From the NCBI GenBank assembly GCA_965116395.1, contig OZ220684.1, positions 1,612,001 to 1,676,000 on the forward strand: 64,000 bases of DNA. The letters run 5' to 3'. The DNA is from Bin5 sp965116395. Its GTDB lineage: Bacteria; Chloroflexota; Anaerolineae; Caldilineales; Caldilineaceae. Under the pieces are notes generated by a model. It was not told the origin of the DNA. It worked only from the letters and a program-made list of their open reading frames with translations, and searched no databases. The translations under genes were made by a program, and so were the position numbers. Below are positions 55,259 to 64,000 of the stretch, piece after piece (the stretch's first letter is position 1; every line of letters starts with the position of its first letter).

Positions 55259-57142
55259 ATGATGAATAACGAAAAAAGACCGGATGGCGAGCGGCCACCG
55301 GAAGAAGATCCAAACGAGCGTTACCGGCAGCTGTTCAAACGCAGCTGGATCTGGATCCTGTTCGCGGTCCTGATCTTTTTTGCTTACCGCCTCTTTATCA
55401 ACCCGCCAAGTGCTGCCAGCAACCTGCTCGGTCTGAACCAGGTGGCCGACTACGTGCGCAACGGCTCTGTCCAGCGGCTGGTGGTGCAGGGCGACGACAT
55501 CATCGTCATAATTTCCGAAAATGAACAGCGCCGGAGCCGCAAAGAGTCGGGCGAGAGCCTGCTCGATTCGCTCAAGACGTTCGGCGTGACCGCGGATCAA
55601 CTGGCGGCGATTCCGATCGACGTGGAGCGCGCGCCGAACAGCGGCGCGTTTTTCAACTGGCTGATCATGCTCTTGCCGATGATACTGATCTTCGGCTTCT
55701 TCATCTTTATTATGCGCCAGGCGGGCGGGGGCGGGCAGAACCGGGCGATGCAGTTCGGACGCAGCCGCGCCAAGAAGATGGATGAGGCCGACCGCCCCAC
55801 GGTCACATTTGAGGATGTGGCCGGTTCGGAGGAGGCCAAACAGGAGCTGCAGGAGGTTGTGGAGTTCCTGAAGGAGCCGGAAAAGTTTGCGGCGCTGGGC
55901 GCGCGCATTCCCAAGGGTGTGCTGATGGTGGGATCGCCGGGAACAGGCAAGACGTTGCTGGCCAAAGCGGTGGCGGGTGAAGCGGGCGCGCCGTTCTTCA
56001 GCATCAGCGGCTCCGAATTTGTGGAAATGTTCGTTGGTGTAGGCGCCAGCCGTGTGCGCGATCTGTTCGAACAGGCAAAGAAGAGCGCTCCCTGTATCAT
56101 CTTTATCGATGAAATCGATGCGGTTGGCCGCCATCGCGGGGCGGGCATGGGCGGCGGCAACGATGAACGGGAGCAGACGCTCAATCAGATTCTGGTCGAG
56201 ATGGACGGTTTCGACAGCGATACGACGGTGATCGTGATTGCCGCGACCAACCGTCCGGATATTCTGGATCCGGCGCTGCTGCGGCCGGGCCGATTCGACC
56301 GTACGATTGTGGTGGACCGGCCGGACCGACGCGGGCGCGAGGCGATCCTGCATGTGCATGCGCGCGGCAAACCGTTGGGGACGGATGTCGACCTGAACGT
56401 GATATCCAAGCAGACGCCGGGCATGGTGGGCGCGGACCTGGAGAATCTGCTCAATGAGGCGGCGATTCTGACGGCGCGGCGCAACAAGCGCGCGATCGGC
56501 ATGGACGAACTGGTCGAGTCGATTGAACGGGTGATGGCCGGGCCGGCGCGCAAGAGCCGGATACTCAGCGATGAAGAGCGGCGCGTGGTCGCCTACCACG
56601 AGGCAGGTCATGCGGTGGTGATGGCGCTGTTGGAGCATACGGACGCGGTCGGCAAGATCAGTCTTGTGAGCCGCGGCCAGGCGCTGGGCTACGTCATGCC
56701 TTTGCCGGATGAGGACCGCCTGCTCAAGAGCAAGGCGGAATACGAGGATGAACTGGCGGGGCTGCTGGGTGGGCGCGTGGCCGAGGAGTTGACATTCGAG
56801 GAGATCACGACCGGGGCTGCCAACGATTTGGAAAGGGTCACAAAGCTGGCCAAGGCGATGGTCACCCGTTTTGGCATGAGCAAGGAGTTAGGCCCGATGC
56901 AGTTGGTTCAGGCTGATTCCAACCCGTTCCTGGGTATGGACCTGGGCGAGCGGCGCTCCTACAGCGAAGATGTGGCGCGTGCCATTGACCGCGAAGTGCG
57001 CCGGATAGTGGAGACCGCATACATGCGGGCCAAGGAAGTCCTGACGACCAACCAGGACAAGCTGGGGCTGCTGGCGGAAACGCTGCTGGAACAGGAAGTC
57101 CTGGAACGGCCCGAGTTTGAGAAGTTGATTTTCAGTAGCTGA
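55259..57142 (+). CDS. ftsH: ATP-dependent zinc metalloprotease FtsH
   Basis: 627 aa. Two transmembrane helices (~30-47 and ~133-152) flank a short periplasmic domain. The AAA+ module has Walker A GSPGTGKT (225-232), Walker B IIFIDEID (~281-288), the pore motif FVGVGA (~258-263) and SRH NRPDILDPALLRPGRFDR (~331-348). The M41 protease has HEAGH (447-451) and the third zinc ligand Asp within GAANDLERVTKLA. It degrades misassembled membrane and some cytoplasmic proteins at the inner membrane as a hexamer. Start at the first of two ATGs. No extended C-terminal tail. Confidence 0.97.
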   Translation: MMNNEKRPDGERPPEEDPNERYRQLFKRSWIWILFAVLIFFAYRLFINPPSAASNLLGLNQVADYVRNGSVQRLVVQGDDIIVIISENEQRRSRKESGESLLDSLKTFGVTADQLAAIPIDVERAPNSGAFFNWLIMLLPMILIFGFFIFIMRQAGGGGQNRAMQFGRSRAKKMDEADRPTVTFEDVAGSEEAKQELQEVVEFLKEPEKFAALGARIPKGVLMVGSPGTGKTLLAKAVAGEAGAPFFSISGSEFVEMFVGVGASRVRDLFEQAKKSAPCIIFIDEIDAVGRHRGAGMGGGNDEREQTLNQILVEMDGFDSDTTVIVIAATNRPDILDPALLRPGRFDRTIVVDRPDRRGREAILHVHARGKPLGTDVDLNVISKQTPGMVGADLENLLNEAAILTARRNKRAIGMDELVESIERVMAGPARKSRILSDEERRVVAYHEAGHAVVMALLEHTDAVGKISLVSRGQALGYVMPLPDEDRLLKSKAEYEDELAGLLGGRVAEELTFEEITTGAANDLERVTKLAKAMVTRFGMSKELGPMQLVQADSNPFLGMDLGERRSYSEDVARAIDREVRRIVETAYMRAKEVLTTNQDKLGLLAETLLEQEVLERPEFEKLIFSS

Positions 57143-57201
57143 CGGAAAGTAGCTGATTGCTTTTTAATAGCGGCTAGTGCGGGGGGCTCCCTGTCTGGCC
57201 G

Positions 57202-58071
57202 CTATTTGCTTTCCAGCGCCACGGCAATGGCGGCGGCTACGCGGGCGTTGTTGCGCAGCAGGGCCAGATTGGCGCGCAGGCTGCGGTCGCCGGTCAGTTC
57301 GGCGATACGGCGCAGCAGAAAGGGCGTCACCTCGGCTGAACGCAGGCCGGCGGCGTCGCTATCTGCCAGTGCCTGCTCGATCTGCGGTTCAATCTGTGCG
57401 GCGGGAATTTCGTTCTCTTGGGGAACAGGTACTGCCACGAGCATCCCCCCCGTCAAGTCCAAAGCCCGCTTTGCCCGCCAGATTTCGGCGACCTCCTGGG
57501 GAGAGTTACAACAGACATCGACCGGCAGGCCGCTGCTGCGACTGTAGAAGGCGGGGAACTCCTCGGTGCGGTAGCCGATGACGGTTACGCCGTGCGTTTC
57601 CAGGTATTCGAGGGTGGCCGGCAGGTCGAGTATTGCTTTGGCGCCGGCGCAGACGACGATGAGGGGAGTCTGGGCCAGTTCCTGCAGGTCGGCGCTGACG
57701 TCGGTGCTGGGGCCGGGCTCGCGGCTGCGGTGGACGCCGCCGATGCCGCCGGTGGCGAACAGTTCGATGCCGGCGCGGTGGGCGATCCACATGGTGGCGG
57801 CGACGGTGGTGGCCCCGTCGAGCTTGCGGGCGACGACGATGGGCAGGTCGCGGCGGCTTACTTTGCCCACAGGTCGGTCGGGCGCTGCGGCCAGCCGCTC
57901 GATCTGCTGCGGGCTGAGGCCGGCGATCAGTTCGCCTTCGATGACGCCGACGGTGGCCGGAACTGCCCCATGCTGGCGGATGATAAGCTCCATTTCATGG
58001 GCAAGTTTGAGGTTGTCGGGGTAGGGCAGCCCGTGGCTGATTACGGTGGATTCGAGTGCGACTTTTTTCAT
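57202..58071 (-). CDS. psuG: Pseudouridine-5'-phosphate glycosidase
   Basis: 289 aa from the ATG giving MKKVALESTVISHGLP; the frame opens 16 codons earlier without support. Signatures: ALESTVISHGLPYPDN, ATVGVIEGELIAGL, VSRRDLP, TTVAATMWIAHRAGIELFATGGIGGVHR (parts TTVAATM, GIGGVHR) and VVCAGAKAILDLPATLEYLETHGV. The enzyme splits pseudouridine 5'-phosphate into uracil and ribose 5-phosphate in nucleoside salvage. The usual partner kinase psuK is not adjacent. Convergent with ftsH, ending 60 bases from its stop. Confidence 0.95.
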   Translation of the reverse strand: MKKVALESTVISHGLPYPDNLKLAHEMELIIRQHGAVPATVGVIEGELIAGLSPQQIERLAAAPDRPVGKVSRRDLPIVVARKLDGATTVAATMWIAHRAGIELFATGGIGGVHRSREPGPSTDVSADLQELAQTPLIVVCAGAKAILDLPATLEYLETHGVTVIGYRTEEFPAFYSRSSGLPVDVCCNSPQEVAEIWRAKRALDLTGGMLVAVPVPQENEIPAAQIEPQIEQALADSDAAGLRSAEVTPFLLRRIAELTGDRSLRANLALLRNNARVAAAIAVALESK

Positions 58072-58465
58072 GACTGCAGTTTTTATTTTTTGGTTTTTAG
58101 TTTTTAGTTGGCTCGGCAATGTACCAAAGTTGGCTGCTGAGATTTGGGTGGGCGAATGTGCTTGATTCTGCGTTATTGGTAGGGATGTGTCAATATGGTG
58201 GGTAGGAAGGGTCTATCCCAGATTGTTGGGCGAAGGATGTCAGAATCAGGATTGCTGTTTCACGGCTCTCATGCGGGGGGCCGGTTCTTGCTTGCGCGTC
58301 ACGCTCAACAGCCTGGCATTCTCCCGTATAGTCGACAGCTGACAGAAGTCATCGACATGACAGAACAGTTTGCGTATACTCACCACTGAGCACCTTTCTT
58401 CGCTGGAGAACTTCTATTCTGCCGGCTTGATAAGGAGCTCACTTACTCCGAAGTCAGGTTAAGTA
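58072..58465. other. Intergenic stretch, nothing recognised
   Basis: T-rich TTTTTATTTTTTGGTTTTTA near 58080-58105 lies just upstream of psuG and may be part of its control region. The rest has no convincing ORF, RNA or repeat. Confidence 0.45.
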
Positions 58466-58471
58466 TATAAT
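58466..58471 (+). promoter_or_regulatory. -10 element of the VapBC promoter
   Basis: Perfect TATAAT at 58466-58471; the hexamer 17 bases upstream is TTACTC, a poor -35, as often seen in autoregulated toxin-antitoxin operons. ATG at 58536. Confidence 0.45.
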
Positions 58472-58535
58472 TCCCTTCGACAGTTGGAAGACTGCGCCGC
58501 GGTCAAGCGCAACTGCAAAAAAGGAGAGACGGACA

Positions 58536-58766
58536 ATGCAAAAGACCCTGCACATCAGAACGACGGTGTTGCCTGGGGGCAGGATTGAAATTGTGGACCA
58601 GGAGCTTCCGGTTGGGGAGTCTGTCAGCGTCGTCGTTCACTCTTCGGTGACTAAGCGGCGGTCTGCGGTTGAAATTCTGAAGGAAGCGCCCGGGCAGCGT
58701 CAATTCAGGAGCGCGGAGGAAGTTGAAGGCTACCTCAAGGACGAACGGGCGTCATGGGAAGGTTGA
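58536..58766 (+). CDS. VapB-like antitoxin
   Basis: 76 aa. Opening strand HIRTTVLPGGRIEIVDQELP and VGESVSVVVH look like a swapped-hairpin DNA-binding domain; the tail SAVEILKEAPGQRQFRSAEEVEGYLKDERASWE is typical of antitoxins paired with PIN toxins (the EVxxYLKxERxxW end). AAGGAGAG stands eight bases upstream. The gene overlaps the toxin gene by 13 bases. It should neutralise VapC and repress the operon. No gene symbol assigned beyond the family name. Confidence 0.82.
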   Translation: MQKTLHIRTTVLPGGRIEIVDQELPVGESVSVVVHSSVTKRRSAVEILKEAPGQRQFRSAEEVEGYLKDERASWEG

Positions 58767-59209
58767 CGCTACCGTCTACTGGTCCGGTTTATCTGGATGC
58801 CAGCGGTTTTATCTACAGCGTAGAGCGCATTGAGCCATACCGCACTTTGCTTGAACCGATGTGGCTGCAGGCACAGGCAGGGCAGTTCAGCATCGTGAGC
58901 AGCGACCTGGTCGTTTTGGAAACCCTTGTCAAGCCGCTGCGTGAGGGTGACACGGTCGTCGAGCTGTTATTTCGTTCGTTGTTCGAGGCCAGTGAGGTGA
59001 GACTAATCCCGGCCACCCGCCCATTGTGGGAGGAAGCCGCGCGTTTACGTGCCGAGACGGGTTTGAAGACACCTGACGCGCTTCACGCGGCAGCGGCTCT
59101 GCACGCCGGATGTACGATCTCTATCACAAATGATGATGATTTTCGGCGTCTAAAGGAGTTGCCCGTGGTTGTTTTGGATGACCTTCTCAGAGAAGAGAAC
59201 CAAGTTTGA
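58754..59209 (+). CDS. PIN-domain toxin (VapC-like)
   Basis: 151 aa PIN nuclease with all acidic residues: Asp15 in VYLDASGF, Glu56 in VVLETLV, Asp108 in LKTPDALHAAAAL, and Asp127-129 in TNDDDF. VapC toxins cut specific RNAs, often tRNA or rRNA. The start ATG lies within the antitoxin gene (13-bp overlap), so synthesis is coupled. Intact by sequence. Confidence 0.86.
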   Translation: MGRLTLPSTGPVYLDASGFIYSVERIEPYRTLLEPMWLQAQAGQFSIVSSDLVVLETLVKPLREGDTVVELLFRSLFEASEVRLIPATRPLWEEAARLRAETGLKTPDALHAAAALHAGCTISITNDDDFRRLKELPVVVLDDLLREENQV

Positions 59210-59414
59210 CTGTCTGGCCTGTAGGGCTGCTATTGCTAAACGATGCCACGCCGTCACGATGGCCTCTTTTTTTGCGTGTCGCGTCCGCCTCGCCGATGTA
59301 TCGATAGTCGATAGGGTAGGCCTCGCTCAAGGTCGCGAATTGATTGTGGCTGAGTAGTTACGCTGCAACTGAGAACTGAAAGCTGACGACAACAAACTAA
59401 GTGAGGTAGATGAA

Positions 59415-60160
59415 ATGACGAATGCAGTGCAGTCGCTGGCCGGGAAGGTAGCTCTGATCACCGGCGGGGGGCGGGGGATTGGGCGGGCTATTGCCGTCGC
59501 GTTTGCGGACGCGGGGGCGGCGGTTTGTTGCGCGGCGCGCACTCGGCCGGAGATTGGGGCCGTGGCCGGCGAGATCGAGGCGGCGGGTGGGCAGGCGCTG
59601 GCGGTGACTACGGACGTGGCCGACCTGGCATCGGTGCAGAGGGCGGTTGACGAGACGGCGGCGCGCTTTGGCGGCCTGGATATCCTGGTCATCAACGCGG
59701 GTGTTTCGCCGGGGCGGAGCGAAGTGGTCGAGAGCGACCCGGCGGCGTGGAGTCAGACGATCGCGATCAATCTGACGGGCGCTTACCACTGCGCGAGAGC
59801 GGCCATTCCCCATCTTAAGACGCGCGGCGGGGGCAAGATCATTACGATCGGGTCGGGGATGGGGCACCGCGGCGCGCCCGGCTCGTCGGCCTACAGCTGC
59901 TCCAAGGCGGGGCTGTGGATGTTGACGCGTGTGCTGGGCCAGGAGTTGCGGGGCGACAATATCAGCGTCAACGAGCTAGTTCCGGGGCCGGTAAACACGG
60001 CGATGATGCCCGGTGCGGACGCGCGCGCGCGCCCGGCACGTTCGATGGCGAGTGGTTCAAGGAGCCGGAGGAGGTGGTGCCGCTGGCGTTGTTTCTGGCC
60101 GGCGCGCCGGATGGCGGGCAGACGGCGCAGAGTTTCAGTTTGATGCGCCGCGATAATTAG
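59415..60160 (+). CDS. SDR-family oxidoreductase, frameshifted near the 3' end
   Basis: A short-chain dehydrogenase: ALITGGGRGIGRAIA (NAD(P) loop), ILVINAGVSPG, active-site Ser in GSGMG, and Tyr-x3-Lys in SAYSCSKAGLW, then NELVPGPVNTAMMPG. After residue ~200 the frame turns Arg-rich and ends at 60143. The expected C-terminus (GTFDGEWFKEPEEVVPLALF, then GQTAQSFSL) lies in another frame, ending at 60160. The switch falls in a GC-dinucleotide run (60021-60032); removing one CG restores a normal enzyme. So either a sequencing/assembly slip or a real phase-variable or inactivating change. Its corrected stop overlaps the convergent neighbour's stop by four bases. Confidence 0.82.
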
Positions 60161-61176
60161 GTTAACGACACCCACGACCCCTCGTTTGCGGCTTTGTACA
60201 TCGCCTCCATAACCGCGCTGCGGTAGGCTGCTTCGCGGGCGCCTACGAGCGGGACGGAGTCCCTTGCGGACGGGTCCTGTGCGTTGAGCGCGTCGAGGAA
60301 GAGGTCGAAGGCGTGGGGCCAGGCGGGGGGCAGGTCGGTCCAGGGCTGTTTGCCGTCGGCGCCCTCGAGGTTGGCGCTGGTGATGTAGAGATCGCTGCGG
60401 TTTTGGATGTAGGCGTGGCCCTCGGTTCCGCTGATTTCGGCGGTGATGGGTTCGGCCACGTCGACCCAGGCGGCGGCGAGAGAACCGATTGCGCCGCTGC
60501 TGAAATTGAAGAGCGCCTCACCGGTCTCGTCACAGTCGGGGCCGTACTTTTCGAGCACCACATTCAGGGTGGCGGTCACTCTGTCGACATCGCCCAGAAT
60601 CCACAACATCAGATCGAGCGCGTGGGTGCCGAGGTCGCCGAAAGCACCGACACCGGCCTGCTGCAGGTCGGTCATCCACAGGTAGTCGGGCGTGAAGATA
60701 TCGCGCATGGCGCCGGAATGGCAGTTGATGAAACGGGCGCGCGTGATCTGGCCGAATACGCCCTGTGCTACGAGATCCTTGAGGGCCTGGTGGACCGGGA
60801 TGCCGCGGCTGAAGTAGCCGGTCTGGAAGAGGACGCCGGCCTGTTCGATGGCGGCGGCCATGCGGTAGGCGTCCTGCGCGGCGATGCCGAGCGGCTTTTC
60901 GACGAACATGTGCTTGCCTGCGGCCGCGGCAGCGGTGACGAGCGGCTGGTGCTGGTCGGTCTGCGAGCAGATGATGACGCCGTCGATGGCGGCGTCGTTC
61001 CAGATGGCGTCGACGTTGTCGAGGGCGGGCGCGCCGAGCTGGTCGCTGCAGGTTTTGGAGCGAGCCGGGTCGCGGTCCCAGACGGCGACGGTGTTGACAT
61101 CGGCGCGGGCTTGCAGGCGCTTGACGAAGCCGGGTGTGTGGATGTGGGCGCAGCCGACGAGTGCAATGTTTGCCAT
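60157..61176 (-). CDS. Gfo/Idh/MocA-family oxidoreductase
   Basis: 339 aa from the ATG giving MANIALVG, with GGAG nine bases upstream. Rossmann start NIALVGCAHIHTPGFV; GVIICSQTDQHQPLV; and the family's GKHMFVEKPLGI with the conserved Glu-Lys-Pro. In the C-terminal domain, AGVGAFGDLGTHALDLMLWI carries the His. Such enzymes oxidise or reduce sugars, inositols or related compounds with NAD(P); the substrate here is unknown. Transcribed toward the SDR gene, with which it may share a pathway only by proximity. Confidence 0.87.
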   Translation of the reverse strand: MANIALVGCAHIHTPGFVKRLQARADVNTVAVWDRDPARSKTCSDQLGAPALDNVDAIWNDAAIDGVIICSQTDQHQPLVTAAAAAGKHMFVEKPLGIAAQDAYRMAAAIEQAGVLFQTGYFSRGIPVHQALKDLVAQGVFGQITRARFINCHSGAMRDIFTPDYLWMTDLQQAGVGAFGDLGTHALDLMLWILGDVDRVTATLNVVLEKYGPDCDETGEALFNFSSGAIGSLAAAWVDVAEPITAEISGTEGHAYIQNRSDLYITSANLEGADGKQPWTDLPPAWPHAFDLFLDALNAQDPSARDSVPLVGAREAAYRSAVMEAMYKAANEGSWVSLT

Positions 61177-61487
61177 GAAGAGATTCTCCGGGTGAGTGTT
61201 TGGCTGCCGCTGCGGCCAGCGGTTGGGACGGTTGGCGGCAGCGGGTCGGGGCGCCCTCAAGGCGCGCCTCCATAGTGTAGCGGATCGGTGGGCAACGCGC
61301 TATCGCGCGGGGGAGTTGCGCGCGATGGGCGCACAGTACCGACGGTGCCGGAGTCGGCTGAAGGGACATGTTTTGCGGGCGCGGCTGGGGGTGATAGCAT
61401 CGGTCTTACTGCGCGCGGGCAGAGTAGCGAATCAGACAGTCTTCTGATCAGATAGATCAGAGTTCAAATGACAGGAAGGTGTGAATT

Positions 61488-62489
61488 GTGGCTGACAGCC
61501 GTCCAATACTGGCTATTACGCTGGGCGACCCGGCAGGCATCGGGCCGGAGGTGGTTCTGAAGGCATTGCAGCATGGGGAGGTGTTCGCGGCGTGCCGGCC
61601 GCTGGTGATTGGCGACCGGGGGGTCCTCGACAGGGCGGCGGCGTGGCTGGATGTCGGGCCGCGGTATGAGGGCATTGTTGATATTGGCGGCGGCAGCTAT
61701 GGAGAGGGGACAGTGCCGCTGCTGGATCTGGCGAACGTCGAGTTGGCTGAGGCGCCGGTAGGAGAGGTGAGCGCGGGGGCGGGGCGGGCCGCGGTGGAAT
61801 ATGTGATGCGCGCGTGTGACCTTGCGATGGCGGGGCAGGTGGAGGCGGTGGTGACGGCGCCGCTGAACAAGGAGGCGATGCACCGGGCCGGTTTCCTGTA
61901 CCCCGGTCATACTGAGCTGCTGGCGGAGCGCACAGGGGCTGAACGGGTGTCGATGCTGCTGGTGGGGCCCAATTTGCGGGTGGTGCATGTGAGTACGCAC
62001 GTGGCGCTGGAGGAGGCGATCCGCCGGGTTACGCCGGCGCGGGTGCTGGAGGTGATCGAGCTGGCCTACAACTCCTGCCGGATGCTGGGGGTAGAGGCGC
62101 CGCGGATTGCGGTGGCGGGGCTGAACCCCCACGCGAGCGAGAACGGGCTGTTTGGCGTGCAGGAGGCGGAGCAGGTCGAGCCGGCTATCGAAATGGCGCG
62201 GGCGCGGGGCTGGACGGTCTCTGATCCGCAGCCGCCGGATACGGTCTTTTTGCGGGCGACGCGGGGTGAATACGATATCGTCGTGGCCATGTATCACGAC
62301 CAGGGTCATATTCCGATGAAGCTGCTGGCCTTTGACAGCGGCGTCAACGTGAGCATTGGCCTGCCGATAATTCGGACTTCCGTGGATCACGGTACGGCAT
62401 TTGATATCGCGGGGACGGGAAAGGCCAGCGAGGAGAGTATGCTGGCGGCGGTGCGCGTGGCGGTGACGATGGCGAAGGGCAGTGGATAG
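61488..62489 (+). CDS. pdxA: 4-hydroxythreonine-4-phosphate dehydrogenase (PdxA family)
   Basis: 333 aa with GTG start; AGGAAGG is ~11 bases upstream. Signatures: ITLGDPAGIGPEVV, TAPLNKEAM, YPGHTELLAERTG, VVHVSTHVALEEAI, AVAGLNPHASENGLFG, AMYHDQGHIPMKLLAF, and NVSIGLPIIRTSVDHGTAFDIAG. The His residues binding the divalent metal are present. It oxidises 4-phosphohydroxy-L-threonine for pyridoxal 5'-phosphate synthesis. Relatives of similar length (PdxA2) act on four-carbon sugar acid phosphates; the lack of pdxJ or other DXP-dependent B6 genes here leaves that open. Confidence 0.9.
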   Translation: MADSRPILAITLGDPAGIGPEVVLKALQHGEVFAACRPLVIGDRGVLDRAAAWLDVGPRYEGIVDIGGGSYGEGTVPLLDLANVELAEAPVGEVSAGAGRAAVEYVMRACDLAMAGQVEAVVTAPLNKEAMHRAGFLYPGHTELLAERTGAERVSMLLVGPNLRVVHVSTHVALEEAIRRVTPARVLEVIELAYNSCRMLGVEAPRIAVAGLNPHASENGLFGVQEAEQVEPAIEMARARGWTVSDPQPPDTVFLRATRGEYDIVVAMYHDQGHIPMKLLAFDSGVNVSIGLPIIRTSVDHGTAFDIAGTGKASEESMLAAVRVAVTMAKGSG

Positions 62490-62690
62490 TGGATAGTGGA
62501 TAGTGGTGAGTGGTTAGTGGTCAGTCAAGGCCGCCAGGTCGCTGGCGACCACTGATAACTGGTGTTCGCGGCGCGGTGGCGGTATCTGCGTTATCGGCGT
62601 GATGCTGGGATCGCGGCGCGTGATGGGCTGGCGGGGCGTGTTTGGCGGTATCACACACACGCTGGCGCCGTGACGTGACTGGTTTTGGAC
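62490..62690. other. Intergenic tract leading to repeat G
   Basis: Starts with GTGGATAGTGGATAGTGGTG and GGTTAGTGGTCAGTC, the tract that follows other cores, here placed upstream. Its partial inverse CGACCACTGATAACTGG appears ~20 bases later. The rest (GTGATGCTGGGATCGCGGCG) resembles diverged companion module. Confidence 0.5.
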
Positions 62691-62742
62691 GGGGGCGTTG
62701 CGGGGGCGGAGCCCCTGCACAAGGGAGGCCGCTTGCGGCCGG
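62691..62742 (+). repeat. Dispersed two-hairpin repeat core, copy G
   Basis: Hairpin 1 with loop GGA instead of GCA. Hairpin 2 is GGCCGC-TT-GCGGCC, as in copy F. Confidence 0.82.
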
Positions 62743-62799
62743 CTACAACTGCTTTACACGCTGCTGGCGGGGACCAGCAACCGGCCCTGGGCCAGGAGA

Positions 62800-62828
62800 T
62801 TGACGCCGTCAGCCGGGATGTGTATGAT
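62800..62828 (+). promoter_or_regulatory. Promoter of the second TPR gene
   Basis: TTGACG (62800-62805), 17-nt spacer, TATGAT (62823-62828); ATG at 62930. Confidence 0.68.
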
Positions 62829-62929
62829 ACGTTGAACAGTCCCCTCTCCACGACCGAGTGGGATCAACCGCGGCGGCGCGTTGCGGGAATGCGCTTTTCT
62901 CGCAGCAACGACTCAGGACACCGAATATC

Positions 62930-64000
62930 ATGCGCATTCTGAGGAAATGGGGTGTGATCGTAGCGGTTGTCGTGGTGTGCGCGGCGGTCGCCACGTTTGG
63001 CCAGACGAATAACGCAAACGCTTACATCAGGGAATTGCGTCAGACCCTTCGTCTGCGCCTGGAGCCCGACAATGTCGACGCCTACATCAGTCGGGGCAAT
63101 GCCAAGTTCGAACGCGGCCAATATCAGGACGCCATCGCCGACTATAACCAGGTTCTCCAACTCCAGCCCGACAATGCCTCCGGTTACGACCTTCGGGGCC
63201 TTGCCAAGTTAGCGCTCGGTCATTTCGAGGATGCCATCGCCGACTATGACCAGGTTCTCCAACTCCAGCCTGACGATGCCAGCGCCCACCTCTATCGGGG
63301 CTTTGCAAAGTTAGAGCTTGGTCAATTTCAGGAAGCTGTCGCCGACGCAGACCAAGCTCTCCAACTGTGGCCCGACGAAGGCTACGCCTACGTCATTCGA
63401 GGCGAGGCCAAGGTCTGTCTAGGTCAATACCAGGATGCCATCGCCGACTTTAACCAGGCCCTCCAAATCCGACCTGACGATGCCAGCGCTTACGTTGGTC
63501 GGGCCAATGCCAGGACCTACCTTGGCCAATACGAAGACGCCTTCGCCGACTTGGACCAGGCTCTGCAACTCCAGCCCAACAATGCCCGCGCCTACCTCGT
63601 TATGGGCGGTACCAAGACTCACCTTGGTCAATACGATGACGCCTTCGCCGACTATGACCAGGCACTCCGGCTCCACCCCGACTATCCCGTTGCCTACGTC
63701 AGTCTGGGCCATGCCAAGGCACACCTCGGTCAGTACCAGGATGCCATCGCCGACTTTGACCAGGCTCTCCAGTTGCGGCCCGACTATCCCGCTGCCTACG
63801 TCGGTCTGGGCCATGCCAAGGCACACCTAGGTCAATACCAAGATGCCATCGCCGACTATGACCAGGCTCTCCAGTTGCGGCCCGACTATGCCACTGCCTA
63901 CTTTTTTCGGGGCCGTGCCAAGGTTGAGCTTGGTCAATATCAGGACGCCATCACCGACTATGACCAAGCTATCCAACTCCAGCCTGAGAAAGCCAGCGGC
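62930..64000 (+). CDS. TPR-repeat protein, 3' end outside window
   Basis: 357 codons to the window end, still open. ATG gives MRILRKWG, followed by a hydrophobic stretch (VIVAVVVVCAAVATF) that is a signal peptide or anchor. The rest is at least nine tetratricopeptide repeats of 34 residues (AYxxRGxAKxxLGQYQDAIADYDQALQLxPD). Repeat units are alike at DNA level but less so than in the 46241-48520 gene. It is an exported protein-interaction scaffold, related in repeat type to that gene. Start codon has no strong ribosome-binding site (AGGACACCGAATATC). Confidence 0.85.
   Translation, partial: MRILRKWGVIVAVVVVCAAVATFGQTNNANAYIRELRQTLRLRLEPDNVDAYISRGNAKFERGQYQDAIADYNQVLQLQPDNASGYDLRGLAKLALGHFEDAIADYDQVLQLQPDDASAHLYRGFAKLELGQFQEAVADADQALQLWPDEGYAYVIRGEAKVCLGQYQDAIADFNQALQIRPDDASAYVGRANARTYLGQYEDAFADLDQALQLQPNNARAYLVMGGTKTHLGQYDDAFADYDQALRLHPDYPVAYVSLGHAKAHLGQYQDAIADFDQALQLRPDYPAAYVGLGHAKAHLGQYQDAIADYDQALQLRPDYATAYFFRGRAKVELGQYQDAITDYDQAIQLQPEKASG

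Overview
The window looks like a chromosomal segment of a GC-rich bacterium, most plausibly a Chloroflexota member of the Anaerolineae/Caldilineae type. That placement is an inference from gene content: F420 biosynthesis genes beside an F420-type oxidoreductase, a molybdo-flavoprotein dehydrogenase, an SPFH/DUF2207 membrane cassette, archaeal-type aspartate-semialdehyde dehydrogenase, and many LRR and TPR repeat proteins. No rRNA, tRNA, intact CRISPR array or insertion sequence was recognised.

Layout. 1-1811: 3' part of a two-block leucine-rich-repeat protein. 1964-4350: minus-strand F420 operon (nitroreductase, cofD, cofC) with a near-leaderless promoter. 5308-11458: defence island with a type ISP-like nuclease-methylase, a DUF262-HNH (GmrSD-like) protein and a decayed, internally deleted cas3. 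11866-18402: F420-type LLM oxidoreductase, an FAD/2Fe-2S fusion subunit and its molybdopterin subunit, the two subunits separated by a GNAT acetyltransferase, a PlsC-like acyltransferase and a dispersed repeat. 18438-20995: membrane protein, VOC protein, nitrilase-family hydrolase and an orphan antitoxin. 22113-29104: minus-strand envelope cassette of two tandem DUF2207 proteins, a zinc-ribbon membrane protein, a coiled-coil protein and an SPFH-HTH protein, closed by a clear terminator.

29588-33191 is an AT-richer, tightly coupled three-gene cassette: a MORC/Hsp90-like GHKL ATPase, a small helical protein, and a protein combining sigma-70 region 4 with HARE-type winged helices. It is the best candidate in the window for an undescribed, possibly defence-related, system. 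33492-40659 holds a hydroxyacid dehydrogenase, an amidohydrolase-like protein lacking its usual HxH, an orphan solute-binding lipoprotein, dCTP deaminase and an unusual helicase with zinc ribbons and a recombinase-like tail.

40710-64000 is mostly housekeeping: queuosine-precursor transporter, carB, nucleoside deoxyribosyltransferase, a TPR lipoprotein with recent internal DNA duplications, an aspartate kinase-homoserine dehydrogenase pair behind a SAM-I riboswitch, asd, a HAD-like protein, ftsH, psuG, a VapBC pair, an SDR gene broken by a GC-dinucleotide slip, a Gfo/Idh/MocA oxidoreductase, pdxA and the 5' part of a second TPR protein.

A family of intergenic repeats runs through the window. 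Its core has two hairpins and occurs seven times, all in the same orientation, with compensatory change in the second hairpin. It is usually preceded by a ~65-bp companion module, and two loci carry core-module-core compounds. Copies lie between functionally linked genes (the two dehydrogenase subunits; hom and asd), which suggests a small non-autonomous element that inserts between genes.
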